From: Lycium barbarum
Lineage: Eukaryota > Streptophyta > Magnoliopsida > Solanales > Solanaceae
Assembly (NCBI RefSeq): GCF_019175385.1
Contig: NC_083341.1
Span: 86,702,321-86,766,320 of the forward strand
Length of the DNA stretch: 64,000 nucleotides
Direction: 5' to 3'
Shown piece after piece: positions 1 through 11,279 of this stretch. How positions within the stretch are numbered: position 1 is the stretch's first letter; each line of letters starts with the position of its first letter. Made by a program: the position numbers and the translations under genes. Under the pieces are notes generated by a model. That model was not told the origin of the DNA and ran no database searches. It saw only the letters and a program-made list of their open reading frames with translations.

Positions 1-748
1 TCTTTGGATCAAAACCAAATGAGAATTCGCAGAATTTTATAGATGGGATATTGAGGACGTTGTGGGTGATGTATGCTTCATACATCGAGTTAGTAAAGTT
101 GGCTTCCTCTAGACTGCGGGATATTACCATTCACTGGTATAAGACTTAGGTGTCATCTAGAGGGATTAATACCCCCCCACCCATGTGGCAGGAGTTCACA
201 GATGCCTTTATTCGGCATTATTTGCCGCCAGAAATTAGACGGGCCTGAACTGATAGGTTTTTAAACCTTAGATAGGGGACCATGAGTGTTCGGGAGTGCA
301 ATCTTTGTTTTAATTCTTTGGGTAGATATGCTCCAGCTATGGTAGCTGAGATGGAGGATCGTGTTTACCGATTTGTGAGTGTATTGGGACCGCACTTGAT
401 TGATGACTGTATGACGGCCTCTCTTCAGACAGGTCTGGATATTTCTCGCATTCAGGCGCACGCTCAGAACCTAGAGGAGTATAGGCAGCAGCGGAGGGTT
501 GAGCGTGACCATGATAGGAGTCAGAGTGAGAGAGCCAGATCTTCAGGTTTTGTCAGTGAGTTCAGAGGTGGTCAGAGGAAACAATTCTCCAAGCGTTCAG
601 CCTATTCAGCGGCTAGTGCGCCTTCACAGTTTCCAGGACACAGGTTTGATAGACCTACTCATTTTGAGCTGGCCCAGAGTTCCAGGGCTTCCAGTTCCCA
701 GTTTAGGGGTGGTTCTAGTCAGATGAGGCCATCTCTACCGTGATGTAC
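1..748 (+). pseudogene. gag: gag (capsid) pseudogene, N-terminal part of element G
   Basis: This is the Ty3 Retrotrans_gag region, which forms the virus-like particle. The first 250 bases decode in pieces to FGSKP, an IDGILRTL-like stretch, a WQEFTDAFIRHYLPPEIRR-like core and FLNLR. The readable frame at 282-743 continues with an RYAP motif, ISRIQAHAQNLE and an Arg/Ser-rich linker leading to the zinc knuckle. In-frame stops occur near 147 and 246, and a C-run near 173-178 suggests a frameshift. The stop at 741-743 lies just before the insertion point of solo LTR H; the gag frame resumes at 4605 after the duplicated TGTAC. It matches the gag of element C (51380-52624, minus). Confidence 0.88.
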
Positions 749-1797
749 TGTCTCGACCCAATCGGAGTGCCATGACGGGCACTCGGAGCTAGCCCACCGG
801 GCATCTCTCATCGTACATTCACATTCATATCTAGGTGAGCCACATGGCTTATCAACAAACTCTATTCCTCAATAATACCATTTCTAATGGATAAAACACT
901 TTTATATCAACGTCAACAACTACGCCCACATACATATACACTAGCCGACGAGGCTTAACAAAATAATATACCAAAAGTATGAGCCGACAAGGCAAAAGGA
1001 AACTACTATACTTGACTATCTATGAGCCTCTAAGAAGAGTATGAAACATCATCATAAGGACAGGAAATGGCCCCGCCATGCCCATATATACACAAAAGAA
1101 TAGTACCCACAGCTGTAACTCCAGATCAAATGGAGCTCTTCTAAGGAATCTCTGGATAAGCAACCTAAGGATCAAGTCTACCTCTCTGTCCACCTACGGG
1201 CATGACGCAGCATCCACAAACAAAAGGACGTCAGTACAAATAATGCACTGAGTATGTAAAGCATAATCAATAGCGTAATGAAAGCATGAAAAATAACATA
1301 AGATAGAAGAGTCATGAGAGGATAGAGCCATTTATACCTTTAGTGACGTTCATCGTATTTACTTACCCTCTTTCTAATGAGAACCTTCCATTTCATACAT
1401 TTATACTTATAGTAGTATCATACCCGACCATAGAGGTTCAGTGTCTTACGTACCCGACCATAACAAGGTTCGATGTTATATATACTTGGCCCTACCAAGG
1501 CTCAGTGTTATCCGTACCAAACTGCAGTGGTGCGCGCGCGATAGATATCGTGGCCATATAAGCTCGGTGTTCTTAATAGTCATACTTAGCTATATGCAAG
1601 CATATACATAGGAGTACATAAGTATCATCAACATCATCATCGTCATCGTCATTTTCATTGTATCATTCCTTAGAAGATCAACTATCATAGATGGGACCAA
1701 TAGTGACTTGGGAATATCAAGAACTATGAGCTTTAAATATTCTAGGAAATGAAGTCATCATGGAAGACATTATGGAATTAGTGTGAAGGTGTACGAC

Positions 1798-3716
1798 TGT
1801 TACACCTCATTGTTTTGGACGTTGAGGTTCGTTAGGTGTTAGTTGTTTTAATTTCTATCTGAAGTGATATGCGCCTATTTTATGGTTATAAGGTCTTACG
1901 ATCATGTAGGAGAAGTATTGGGAAGGATATCTTTTGGAACATGACTAGTTTTGAGACAATGTAAAAGCCAGAGTGAAGTTCATGATGTTAAGTTTTCAAC
2001 ACAACAAACCTCTCCTCAATGGGATATTGGGGTAAGGAGATATGGACGTTACAAGTTGGTATGGCAAGCTAAGAAAATAGTCTGCGCGAACGCGCTGAGT
2101 AAATTTCAGGCTCAGGCCAGGGATGAAGATTATATGATCTGGGCATAAGAATATATATATATATATATATATGAAATTTGGAGACTGTATGGTGTAAATT
2201 AGTTCATATGTTACTTGATGAAAATCCCTCGTAATCGTAAGCTAAGGAGGGGCCCACATGTCTGCATTTTATAAAGGACATATGAAAAATTATAAGAGTA
2301 GTACATGGGAAGTTTAGCAAGTCTTAAGAAGGACCCTTAAGCCAAATGTGGGCATAAGCCCTCCAAAAGGATGATGTAAGGATACGTTTTCGGATGATCT
2401 GAATTGAGGAGGCCAACACACCATGATACGTTTGGAATTTAGAGTCACACCAAAAATTAACGTTGTAGATAATTGAATTAGATTTCCAACCGTAGGTCGT
2501 GGGTCCTCACACGATATCGGGATCAAGAGTTATGACCTTTTTACTGAACAAACGCGTAGGCAGAAAATTTAGCCAGCGCGAACACGCTGACCATGCAGTA
2601 AAGTTATCCTTTCTTTCTTTTTGGCATGAATTACATAAAACGAGCGAACGATTAACATACATGTCTATAATGAATTCTAGTTCTCATCGGTACTTGACAT
2701 GACAGTTGTCTTTGATTCTCAAGTGTTGGTGCATTATAATTATTCTATTGAGTCTCAGATGATGATTCATTTGGTACATGATTGTTCCTAATATTCCACT
2801 CGTGCATAGTTTTATTGCATTATTTCACCGAGTCCCTCACTAGAGGGCCGGGTATGGTATATATATGATTATTTCACCGAGTCCCTCACTAGAGGAACGG
2901 GTACGGTATATATATGATTATTTCACCTAGTCCCTCACTAGAGGGCCGGGTACGGTATATATATGATTATTTCACCGAGTCCGTCACTAGAGGGCCGGGT
3001 ACGGTATATATATGATTATTTCATCGAGTCCCTTACTAGAGGGCTGGTTACTGTATATATGTATATGACTTCATTCACTGAGTCCCATAATGGGCCGGGT
3101 ATGGTATATTATATAGATATGCATGACTCTCATCTCATAAGGCACAAGTGCATTGGTATCTTTGATTATCCTACTTGTCTCCTGTCATCTTTTACTCAGT
3201 CATGATCTTCGTTATTGTACTTCATGCTTTACATACTCAGTATATTTTCCGTACTGACCCCCTTTCTTCAGGGGCTGCGTTTCATGCCCGCAGGTACAGA
3301 CACTCAGTTTGGTGATCCTCTGGTTTAGGACTTCTACTCAGCTGCTTAGAGAGCTCTATTGTTCCGGAGCTTAAGTCATTTTGGTACAGATCCTTTGATA
3401 TAGGCTTTGTTATGCTCTTAGAGGTCTGTAGACATGTGTGGGTTGTATATATGGTTTGGTCAGCTATACAGATGTAGTTCGTTGTCGATATTCCTATATA
3501 TAGTGGCAGCCTTGTCGGGTTGCATATTTTGTTATGTTTGGTTAACTGTGACTCCTCAGGAGACAGGTTCATTCTGATAAATGGCATTATGAGTCTACAA
3601 CATGCTTTTACAGATTTCCACATTTTCCTTAGTATCAGTCTGATTATATCTAACAGGTTCGTATACGAGTGTCCAACTCAAACACTAGTCATGAACCATC
3701 GGTTTGGGTCGTGACA
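1798..3716 (+). mobile_element. Solo LTR I, nested in LTR H
   Basis: It starts TGTTACACCTC, ends GGGTCGTGACA and is 1919 bp long, with TSD ACGAC at 1793-1797 and 3717-3721. It carries no coding content. A CG-rich palindrome (2082-2099) precedes a TA run at 2148-2171, a second copy lies at 2574-2589, and a 49-bp tandem array lies at 2821-3110. It has the same overall plan as its host H but opposite orientation and clearly different sequence, so they are related families rather than one. Confidence 0.88.
2821..3110 (+). repeat. 49-bp tandem subrepeat array in LTR I (about 5.8 units)
   Basis: Each unit reads tatttcaccgagtccctcac, then tagagggccgggtacggt and a TA-rich end. The unit contains a small hairpin, CCCTC-acta-GAGGG. 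Units 1-4 are regular; later units are shortened or carry extra TA. It lies downstream of the putative TATA box, so it would be in the transcribed part of the LTR. Other LTR families here have comparable arrays in the same place. Confidence 0.85.
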
Positions 3717-4092
3717 ACGACAAATGGGAACATGCCTTAAGAGGAAGGGTTAGCCTTACATACCTCTTTGTCTTCTTAACTACTTAACGTTCACCGCCAA
3801 GGCTTGAGAAATCTTTTATCTCATAGGAATGAGCTTTGGAGCAAGTTATCAACTTGTATGAAAACCCTAGCTTCAATACCCAAGAATTTCTTGAAGTCTA
3901 CTAAACCTAGCAAGTCTTCCAACACATGGATATCTTGATTCTTGCTAATTGATCTTTAATTTCTCTTGGGTTTGAGTGGAATATACTTGGAAGAAGGTTT
4001 TAGTGCTTTTAAAGGTTTACGAGAAGTGGGAAATGAAAAATATGAGCTTGGGTCATATATATATAAAAAGGAAAAACAATCTGGAAAAGTGA

Positions 4093-4252
4093 CCCGTCTT
4101 CGTTATACGGACACTTATAAGGTCCGTATAACTTTATACAGTCCGTATAAGTGATCGTATAATCCCACCAAGGATTGGCCTTCTCTAGAATGTTATACGG
4201 ACCATTATACGGACCGTATAAAGTTATACGGACCGTATAAGTAGTCGTATAA
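4093..4252 (-). promoter_or_regulatory. Palindrome cluster upstream of TATA in LTR H
   Basis: Several copies of a 17-bp near-perfect palindrome TTATACGGACCGTATAA (8-bp arms around one base) and degenerate versions lie within 160 bp. A TATA-like run follows on the minus strand at about 4072-4056. The core CGGNCCG recurs in LTR families G, L/C and E. Function unknown; position in the U3 promoter is inferred from the TATA box. Confidence 0.6.
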
Positions 4253-4604
4253 CCCACAGTTTTCTGAAACTTTCTCTAGTTGATTTGTTTGACTTCCAAT
4301 TCTTATGAACCCTTATTAACACTTATATAACACTTCATTAACCATACAAGAGGCCTTATATCTCTTCCTCAAGACACCACTAAATAAATATTAGCCCAAT
4401 CATAGCGGAAACCTTTCCAGACATAACTTACATCTCACTTCCTCCAACGAACTTAGTTTAACATATTCATATGACTTCAAAATCTTATGGTATGCAGTTT
4501 AAGCTATCTAATACTTTCCTTAATATCGTAAGGACTTCATATTCACCTTAAGCTCGCATTAGTCTACTCACAATGCAACAATCTGAAATCTCCGAGGTGT
4601 AACA

Positions 4605-4940
4605 TGTACCCAGTGTGGTAAGTTACATGCTAGGCAGTGTCGCTTGGGTTTAGATGTTTGTTATACCTGTGGTCAGCTCAGACACATTATGCAAGATTGT
4701 CCATTGAGAGGTAATGGATGTATATCTCAGTCGATAGGTTCTGCAGCTGGTTCTTCGACATCGGTACGCCCTCTTGGGCAGGGTTCTCAGATACCAGCCG
4801 GTCATGGTAGAGGCAGAGGTGGAGTGTCTAGTTCGAGCAGTCCTCAGAATCGCATTTATGCATTGGCTGGTCGATAGGATCTTGAGTCTTCGCCTAATTT
4901 TGTTACATGTATATTATTAGTCTCTTCCCATAATGTGTAT
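4605..4940 (+). pseudogene. gag: gag C-terminus of G: zinc knuckle and linker
   Basis: The frame resumes after the TSD with CTQCGK, then the CCHC knuckle CYTCGQLRHIMQDC (CX2CX4HX4C), which binds RNA during packaging. A Gly/Ser/Arg-rich linker follows (GRGRGG), then YALAGR. An in-frame stop lies at 4875-4877. The same order occurs in element C near 51320-51510. Confidence 0.88.
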
Positions 4941-6106
4941 GCATTGATAGATGATTGATCCAAGTTCTACATTACCGTACGTCACTCCTTTTATTGCTAG
5001 TCAATTTGTGGTAAAACCCGAGTCGATTAGAACTTTTGAGGTGTCTACACCTGTTAGGGATCCAGTGATAGCTAGACAGGTATATAGAAATTGTGTGGTT
5101 ATAGTTTGTAATCGTCATACGATGGCAGATTTGATTAAGTTAGATATGGTAGACTTAGATGTTATTATGGGTATGGAATGGTTGGCCTTTTGTTATGCTA
5201 ATGTTGATTGTAGAACGAATATGGTTCGATTTCAGTTTCTAGGAGAGCCAGTTCTAGAATGGAAGGGTAATACAACATCACCGAGAGGTAGGTTTATTTC
5301 CTATCCCAAGGAAAGGAACAAGATTCCCAAGGGTTGTATGTATCATTTAGTTCGGGTTCAGGATATAGAAGCAAAGCCACAGACTCTTCAGTCTATTCCA
5401 GTAGTTAATGAGTTTCTAGATGTATTCCCAGAAGAGCTTGCAGGTCTTCCACCAGAGCCGGAGATTGATTTTTCCATTAAAGTGTTACCAGATACTCAAC
5501 TGATATCCATTCCTCCTTATAGGATGGTGCCTGTTGAGTTGAGAGAATTGAAGGAATTACTTGAGAAAGGTTTTATTAGGCATAATACGTCACCGTGGGA
5601 AGCACCAGTATTATTTGTGAGAAAGAAAGATGGCTCCTTGCGGATGTGCATTGATTATAGGCAACTGAATAAGGTGACAATAAAGGACAAGTATCCACTT
5701 TCGAGGATTGATGATTTATTTGATCAGTTACAGGGTGCTAGATGTTTCTTAAAGACAGATTTGAGATCGAGGTACCACCAGGTGAGGGTTAGAGAGAGAC
5801 ATTCTGAAAATCGCTTTCAGAACCAGATATGGCCACTTCGAATTTCGTGTAATGTCGTTTGGGTTGACGAATGCACTGGCGGTATTTATGGATTTGATGA
5901 ATAGCGTGTTCAGGCCTTTCCTAAATCTGTTCGTAATTGTGTTTATGGATGATATTCTGATATACTCTCGATCAGAGGCAGAGCATGCAGACCATGTACG
6001 TACTGTTCTTAAAGTTCTCCAAGATCGGAAGCTATATGCAAAGTTCTCTAAATGTGAGTTCTGGTTGAACTCTGTGACTTTTCTGGGGCATATTATTTTA
6101 GATTAA
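4941..6106 (+). pseudogene. pol: pol of G: protease and reverse transcriptase, degenerate
   Basis: The aspartic protease motif is ALID followed, after a frameshift near 4950, by [12 protein letters not shown]; sister copies read DPG at this place. RT follows: [45 protein letters not shown], then RYHQVRV. A frameshift near 5800 moves the frame to MSFGLTNAL and the catalytic box FMDDIL (5942-5959), which keeps both Asp residues. The frame ends at a stop at 6104-6106 where RT would normally continue. Confidence 0.9.
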
Positions 6107-6840
6107 GGCATCAGTGTGGATACACAAAAGATTGAAGCCGTAAAGATTTGGCCGAGACCCACAACACCCACGGAGATTCGTATTTTGCTGGGCTTAGCAA
6201 GTTATTACAGGAGGTTCGTAGAGGGTTTTTCTTCTATTTCGGCACCACTGACGAAGCTAACTTAGAAATCATCTAAGTTCCAGTGGACAGAAGCTTGTGA
6301 ACGTATTTTTCAAGAATTGAAGAACAGATTGACTTCGGCTCCAGTTCTGACACTTCTAGAAGGATCAGAAGGCTATGTTATTCATTGTGACGCCTCAGGT
6401 GTTGGGTTAGGTTGTGTGTTGATGCAGTACGGTAAAGTTATAGGTTATGCTTTGAGGCAGTTGCGAAAGCGTGAGAAGAACTATCGAACACATGATCTAG
6501 AGTTAGCCGCGGTGACTCATCCATTGAAGATGTGGAGGCACTACTTATATGGCGTTCATGTTGATATCTATACATACCATAAGAGCCTTCAGTATATCTT
6601 CAAGCATAAGGAGTTGAATTTTCATCAAAGGCGATGGTTGGAGCTATTGAAGGATTATGATGTCAACATTTTGTATCATCCCAGGAAGGCGAACGTAGTA
6701 GTCGATGTCCTTAGCCGCAAATCTATGGGTAGTCTATCTTATGTTCGGCCGGAGAAAAGAGAGTTAGTTCACCAGATTCAACAGTTAGCTAGCCTAAGAG
6801 TTCGATTATTGGACTCGGGCGATACAGGGGTTACTATTTA
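6107..6840 (+). pseudogene. pol: pol of G: RT connection and RNase H, degenerate
   Basis: After the stop the same frame gives [20 protein letters not shown], another stop, then the Ty3 RNase H. Of the four acidic residues expected, CDASGVG (Asp), HDLELAAV (Glu) and VVDVLSRK (Asp) are present, but the third is Tyr at about 6575 (YTYHKSLQY where element C has YTDHKSLQY). RNase H, which removes the RNA template, would therefore probably be inactive. Confidence 0.88.
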
Positions 6841-8094
6841 GGATTCGACAGTCTCATCTCTAGTAGTTGAAGTTAAGGAGCGCCAGTACGAGGATCCTAT
6901 GCTAGTTCATTATAGAGACACAGTCCCTCAGAAGAAAAGTCACCAATTGAGATTTCTGTAGATGGAGTTCTTAGATATCGAGGTAGACTATGTGTTCTTG
7001 ATGTTTTAGGGCTACATCGTCAGATTATGGGAGAGGCTCATTACTCCGGTTATTCTGTTCATCCAGGGATAACGAAGATGTATCATGATATTAAGGAAGT
7101 TTACTAGTGGGACAGAATGAAGAAAGATATAACAGAGTTTGTAGCCCAGGGTTCTAATTGCCAGCAGGTAAAGATTGAGCATCAGAAGCCCAGTGGGTTA
7201 TTACAGGCTATCGAGATTCCGACGTGGAAATGGGAAGTAATAAATATGAATTTCATTACAGGCTTGCCCCATTCTCTGGGTAAGTTTGATTCCATATGGG
7301 TAATTATTGATAAACTTACCAAATCAGCCCATTTTCTACCTGTCATGACTACTTATACAGTAGAAGATTATGTGAACCTTTATATTAAGGTGATAGTATG
7401 ACTCCATATAGGGGTGCACAGTTTACAGCTAACTTTTGGAAGTCCTTTCATAAAGTTTTGAGGACTTAGGTGTGTCTTACCACCGCATTTCACCCCCAGA
7501 CAGATGGACAGGCTGAGCGTACTATTTAGAGGCTTGAGGATATGTTACAGGCATGTGTTATTGACTTCAAAGGTAGCTGGGATGATCATTTACTGCTTAT
7601 TGAGTTCGCATATAATAATAGCTATCATTCCAGTATCCAGATGGCTCCGTATGAGGCTTTATATGGGCGGAAGTGTAGGTCACCTATCGAATAGTTTGAA
7701 GTAGGGGAAACTAAGTTAGTACGGCCAGATTTGATCCAACAAGCGGTGGAGAAGGTTAAGCTTATTCGGGATCGATTATTGGCAGCTTAGAGCCATCAAA
7801 AGTCTTATGCGGATAATCACCGATGAGACTTAGAATTCCAGGTTGATGATTCGATATTCTTGAAGGTATCACCTATGAAAGGCGTTATGAGGCTCGATAA
7901 GAAGGGTAAGCTTAGGCCTCAATACATTGGGCCTTACAGGATTATACGTAGAGTGGGCCAAGTAGCCTATGAATTAGATCTACCTTCAGACTTAGAATCA
8001 GTCCATCGGAATTCCATGTATCGATGCTTTGTAAATGTATTGGAAATCCTTCCAGAATCGTACCCGTTGATGATGTTCAAGTTACCGAGCAATT
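6841..8094 (+). pseudogene. int: pol of G: integrase, degenerate
   Basis: The HHCC zinc finger is damaged: AQGSNCQQ has Gly at 7150 where Cys is expected. In the DDE core the first Asp is Asn (MNFITGL, codon at 7249), the segment holding the second Asp (normally SDRGAQFT) is partly deleted near 7400-7415, and the Glu in DGQAERTI survives. In-frame stops occur near 7528, 7690 and 7788. The C-terminal module KGVMRLDKKGKLRPQYIGPY at 7878-7937 contains the GPY/F motif. Integrase inserts the cDNA; this copy cannot function. Confidence 0.9.
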
Positions 8095-8250
8095 ATCGTA
8101 TGAAGAGGTTCCCATTGCAATACTAGATAGACAGGTTCGGAGGTTTGAACTAAAGATGTAGCTTCAGTGAAAGTCCTTTTGAGAAGCAGGAATGTCAAAG
8201 AGACGAGTTGAGAAGCTGAGGAAGATATGAGATCCAGGTATCTGCACTTG
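8095..8250 (+). pseudogene. Chromodomain-like tail of the integrase of G, degenerate
   Basis: The translated pieces read AILDRQVRRF, then frameshifted fragments, matching the longer version in element C (AILDR...NKEVASVKILW...TWEAEE...YPHLF). In chromoviruses this tail recognises heterochromatin marks and steers insertion. Here stops and indels destroy it. The call rests mostly on position and on comparison with element C. Confidence 0.6.
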
Positions 8251-8470
8251 TTTCCACTTCCAGAGGAGGTCCAGACTACGACATCATTACTTTCAGGTGC
8301 GTAGTGTTTCATTTCTTATGATTTCTGGTCGTGTGAGGCTATTAATGTTATTGCTTGTTATGGCCCTGTGTGGCATTGTATATTTTGGGTTGCTGTGTCA
8401 CAGGTTGGTAGTGGTACAGTTACAGGGGAGACTCTGCCAAAAAAAAAATTGTAAGACCCTTAAGAGTCTA

Positions 8471-8505
8471 ACATTCAAAGACGAATGTTCCTAAGGGGGG
8501 ACGAA
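8471..8505 (+). other. Hairpin and polypurine tract before the 3' LTR of G
   Basis: The imperfect hairpin acattcaaagacgaatgt (8471-8488) is followed by the purine run AAGGGGGGA (8493-8501) and then the LTR start at 8506. The polypurine tract primes plus-strand DNA synthesis. The same hairpin plus tract lies beside the LTR in A, B and C, where the hairpin arms are better preserved. Confidence 0.75.
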
Positions 8506-10768
8506 TGTTACACCTCGATAATTTTCGCATCGTTTGCATCATAAGTAAACTAACATAAGCTTGGAGAGGTCATGGAACCCTAATAAGGTTAAGTAATACT
8601 TTTAACAAGGGTTAAGCAAGTGTCTAAAGGTTCCGGATCAAGCGAATCAAAGGAATTAAGTTTGTAGAAACTTGAAAGAATGTTGGACATAAATTTTGAT
8701 CCAACTTGAGAGAGGTATATCTCCTAGTATATGTGGAGTTATGGAATTCATAACCTATGTAAATTAAAGTTCAGGGAGTCTTCTTTCCAATGCAACTGAC
8801 ATATCACAAATCTGAGAAGTACGGGATAAAGTACGGCCCGTACAAAAACATACGTTTGGTACATTTTTGCCGTACTTCACCAAAATTTTCCAGAAAGTTG
8901 GAATTTTTACCTTCCAAGTAGAGGCTGAAAGTACTGGACGTACATTGAAGTACTGCCGGTACATTTTGGCCGTACTTTGCCCTAATTTTCCAAAAAAAAT
9001 GAAAGTCGGTGGACAATTTTCTTTTGGCCTATAAATTGATTTCCCACGACTTGGACTCACTTTTGTTTCATCAAACCAAATTCCTAGTGTCTCTCTAAGC
9101 TCTCTCTAACACCCATAGGCATCCTAAATCATTTCAAGAGAAGATTAGGCCATAAATCTCCAACTAGTACATAGATAGCGGTTGTTCTTGCTTCTACTTG
9201 GAGTTATGGTGAATTTGGTCTTGAGGAAAGTTGAGTGTGGCTAAAGTTCTTCAAGTATAACGTATGTTCTTCATATTTTTTCTTATGTTGAGTTGATTTG
9301 AAGGTTAAACAAGTCTTATAAGTGAAAAGAGTTATGAAGAAAATGTCATAAGAGTTGTGTTGTAGTTGATGGCTATGGATTGAATTTGAAAAGAAGTTTT
9401 GGATGGATTTGAGTCTAGTTTGAATGTAATTTCTTGGGTATGATATTTTTAATGTTGTTATTGATATTTGGGAGTTGTTTTGGAGTTTGATGGAAGTAGA
9501 TGACATAGGGGAAATGCTGCCCAAATTTCGTTAGCTTACCTAATAGTTTAGTTTGACCTTATAAGCGTTTCAACGAGTTAACTTTAGTGTGAATCATCTT
9601 AAATGTAGATTTGCAAGCTCGGGAGGATAGACGTTGAGTGGTTAAGTAGCCGACAAGGTATGTTAAGGCGGTCCCTTTATTTCTTTTTGGCATGATCGTT
9701 ATGAATAAGATGTACACGTAACGTTAATCCATAATGATTATACTATTAGAGTTAGGGATGATCCATTTAATTCATGTTTTAAGGATGATCCATTTGACTC
9801 ATGTTCCATAAGGTATCTTTGGAAGGTCTTCTTTTAGATTGTGTATGATCTTAGAGTCACTTGTATTACTATCATGTTTTGCATTACATTTCATTTACAT
9901 ATATATGCATATACAGACATGTGACCCCTCAGGCGTTTTATACGTGTATATTATGTATTATATATACATATATAAAGAGTATGGGGAAGGTGACGACGTT
10001 ATATACGCACTACCACCAGATCAGCTGGTCATATGATGATACGATAATGATGCCCACAGAGGCCGAAACGATACGATGGGATGCCCACAGAGGCTTGACA
10101 GGAGTTATATATGCATATATGTATATGTATATGTATGACCACATGTATTCATGCACAACATTTATGTATATCATTGACTTACAGAGATAGTCTAGACATA
10201 CAGATTGCATTCATTTACCCTATGTCTTCTTATGACTCTATTATGTTACTCTCATGTCTTACAAACTCAGTACTTTGTCCGTAATGACGTCTTTTCACTT
10301 GTGGAGATTGCGTTCATGCCCCTAGGTAGACAGGGAGACGGTTAAGATCCTTAGGATGTCTTCTCAGTGCTTGTACAGGAGCACACCACTTGTTCTGGAG
10401 TTACAGATCAGCTTGGTATGATTCTTTTGTATACATTTGGGCACAGCGGGGTCCTGTCCCGTCCTTATTATGTTATGCACTCTAATAGAGTCTCGTAGAC
10501 AGATATGTACAGCCAGACATTCCATGACCTTCTCGGTCCATACTTTGTGGTATCATTATTTTGGATAACGTTATCGGCTTGTATATTGTTGTTCAGTACG
10601 GTTACGCATGTATACATATCATTTGAGCTTGTGCCCCTTTCAACTTATGATATCTATTAGTTATCATTATGGTTCCCTTAGGTATGATCATGTGATGTAT
10701 GTACGTCTTGAGGTGCTCGGTAGGTTAGTTCTGGGTGCCCGTCAAGGCCCATCGGTTGGGTCGTGACA
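8506..10768 (+). repeat. 3' LTR of chromovirus G
   Basis: It starts TGTTACACCTCG right after the polypurine tract, ends TTGGGTCGTGACA and is 2263 bp. Palindromes lie at 8817-8990, TATA at 9030-9036, and TA/TG-rich stretches at 9890-9975 and 10105-10140. A duplicated phrase (cgatacgatgggatgcccac) at 10035-10095 is the equivalent of the subrepeat array of other LTRs. The next five bases, ACCAG, should be the right copy of its TSD; the left copy is out of view. Short open frames inside it are chance. Confidence 0.88.
8817..9036 (+). promoter_or_regulatory. U3 promoter of G LTR: palindromes plus TATA box
   Basis: GTACGGCCCGTAC (6-bp arms around one base) and looser GTAC-bounded palindromes are spread over 8817-8990. 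The TATA sequence TATAAAT follows at 9030-9036. Pol II initiation would be expected about 30 bp further on. The palindromes are seen directly; their role is inference. Confidence 0.6.
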
Positions 10769-11265
10769 ACCAGCCCTCATCTCCATTTTATCTAAGGTCG
10801 GTCGGCGATGCTACTGGGTACCCGTTGCTTTGTACTCACGCTACACTTGCTTCACCCTTTTTGTGTGCAGATTCAGTTCCTGGTACGAGTGGAGTTCGTG
10901 ACCTTACTTCCCACTGAGTTGCTATCTAGGAGGATCCGAGGTGAGCTACCAGTCGATTCATAGCATCGGATTCCCTTTCCTCTTTTACTTATTTCTGTCT
11001 ACTTATTTGCAAGACAGTGTATTTGTTAGTACTTATTAAACTTGTAATCAGATTCTAGTCGTTCAAGTACTGTGACATCGGATTCTAGGATGGTTGTATT
11101 TTCTTTCTGTTGGCTTATGATATCAAGGCTTTATTTAGACTTAATCTATTTTATTTGACCAATTCTGCATATTTTACATCTTTAGTTTTTTAAATTTGAA
11201 TTGTGGACGGCTTACTAACTAGTGGTATTTAGTGCCTTCATGGCTTATCGAATTGGGTCGTTACA
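10769..11265 (+). mobile_element. LTR remnant J (3' end), host of element G
   Basis: It ends AATTGGGTCGTTACA, an LTR-type terminus, and continues the sequence into which G was inserted; the rest of this LTR lies left of the window. It resembles the last 450 bases of K only loosely. No coding potential is visible. The 14 bases 11266-11279 between J and K are ordinary flank. Confidence 0.6.
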
Positions 11266-11279
11266 AAACATTAAATTAT

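Larger units (their letters stand above)
749..4604 (-). mobile_element. Solo LTR H, inserted in gag of G and itself split by LTR I
   Basis: On the plus strand it starts TGTCTCGACCC and ends GAGGTGTAACA, so in its own orientation it runs TGTTACACCTC...GGGTCGAGACA. The 5-bp TSD TGTAC lies at 744-748 and 4605-4609, and removing it restores the gag reading exactly at the first zinc-knuckle Cys. Without the nested LTR I it is about 1.93 kb. There is no coding content, primer site or polypurine tract, so it is a solo LTR left by LTR-LTR recombination. On the minus strand a TATA-like run lies near 4056-4072, with palindromes just upstream of it (4093-4252). Confidence 0.88.
1..10768 (+). mobile_element. 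Ty3/Gypsy chromovirus G (Tekay/Del-like), 5' end outside window
   Basis: The visible order is gag, protease, RT, RNase H, integrase, chromodomain-like tail, polypurine tract and 3' LTR, which is the Ty3/Gypsy order; the tail after integrase points to the chromovirus branch. The 5' LTR, primer site and gag start lie left of base 1. The gag is interrupted by solo LTRs H and I (749-4604). The reading frame carries many stops and frameshifts plus substitutions in catalytic residues, so the copy cannot move by itself. It was inserted into an older LTR (J), whose 3' end continues at 10769. The Tekay/Del assignment is from recognition of the polyprotein. Confidence 0.9.

Noticed and set aside
282..743. 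A free-standing 153-codon gene
   Set aside because: It is the middle of a Ty3 gag; the sequence upstream continues the gag in broken frames and it ends only because solo LTR H is inserted there.
2821..3110. Regular repeats resembling a CRISPR array
   Set aside because: The units are directly adjacent with no unique spacers, in a plant LTR; they are a tandem subrepeat array.
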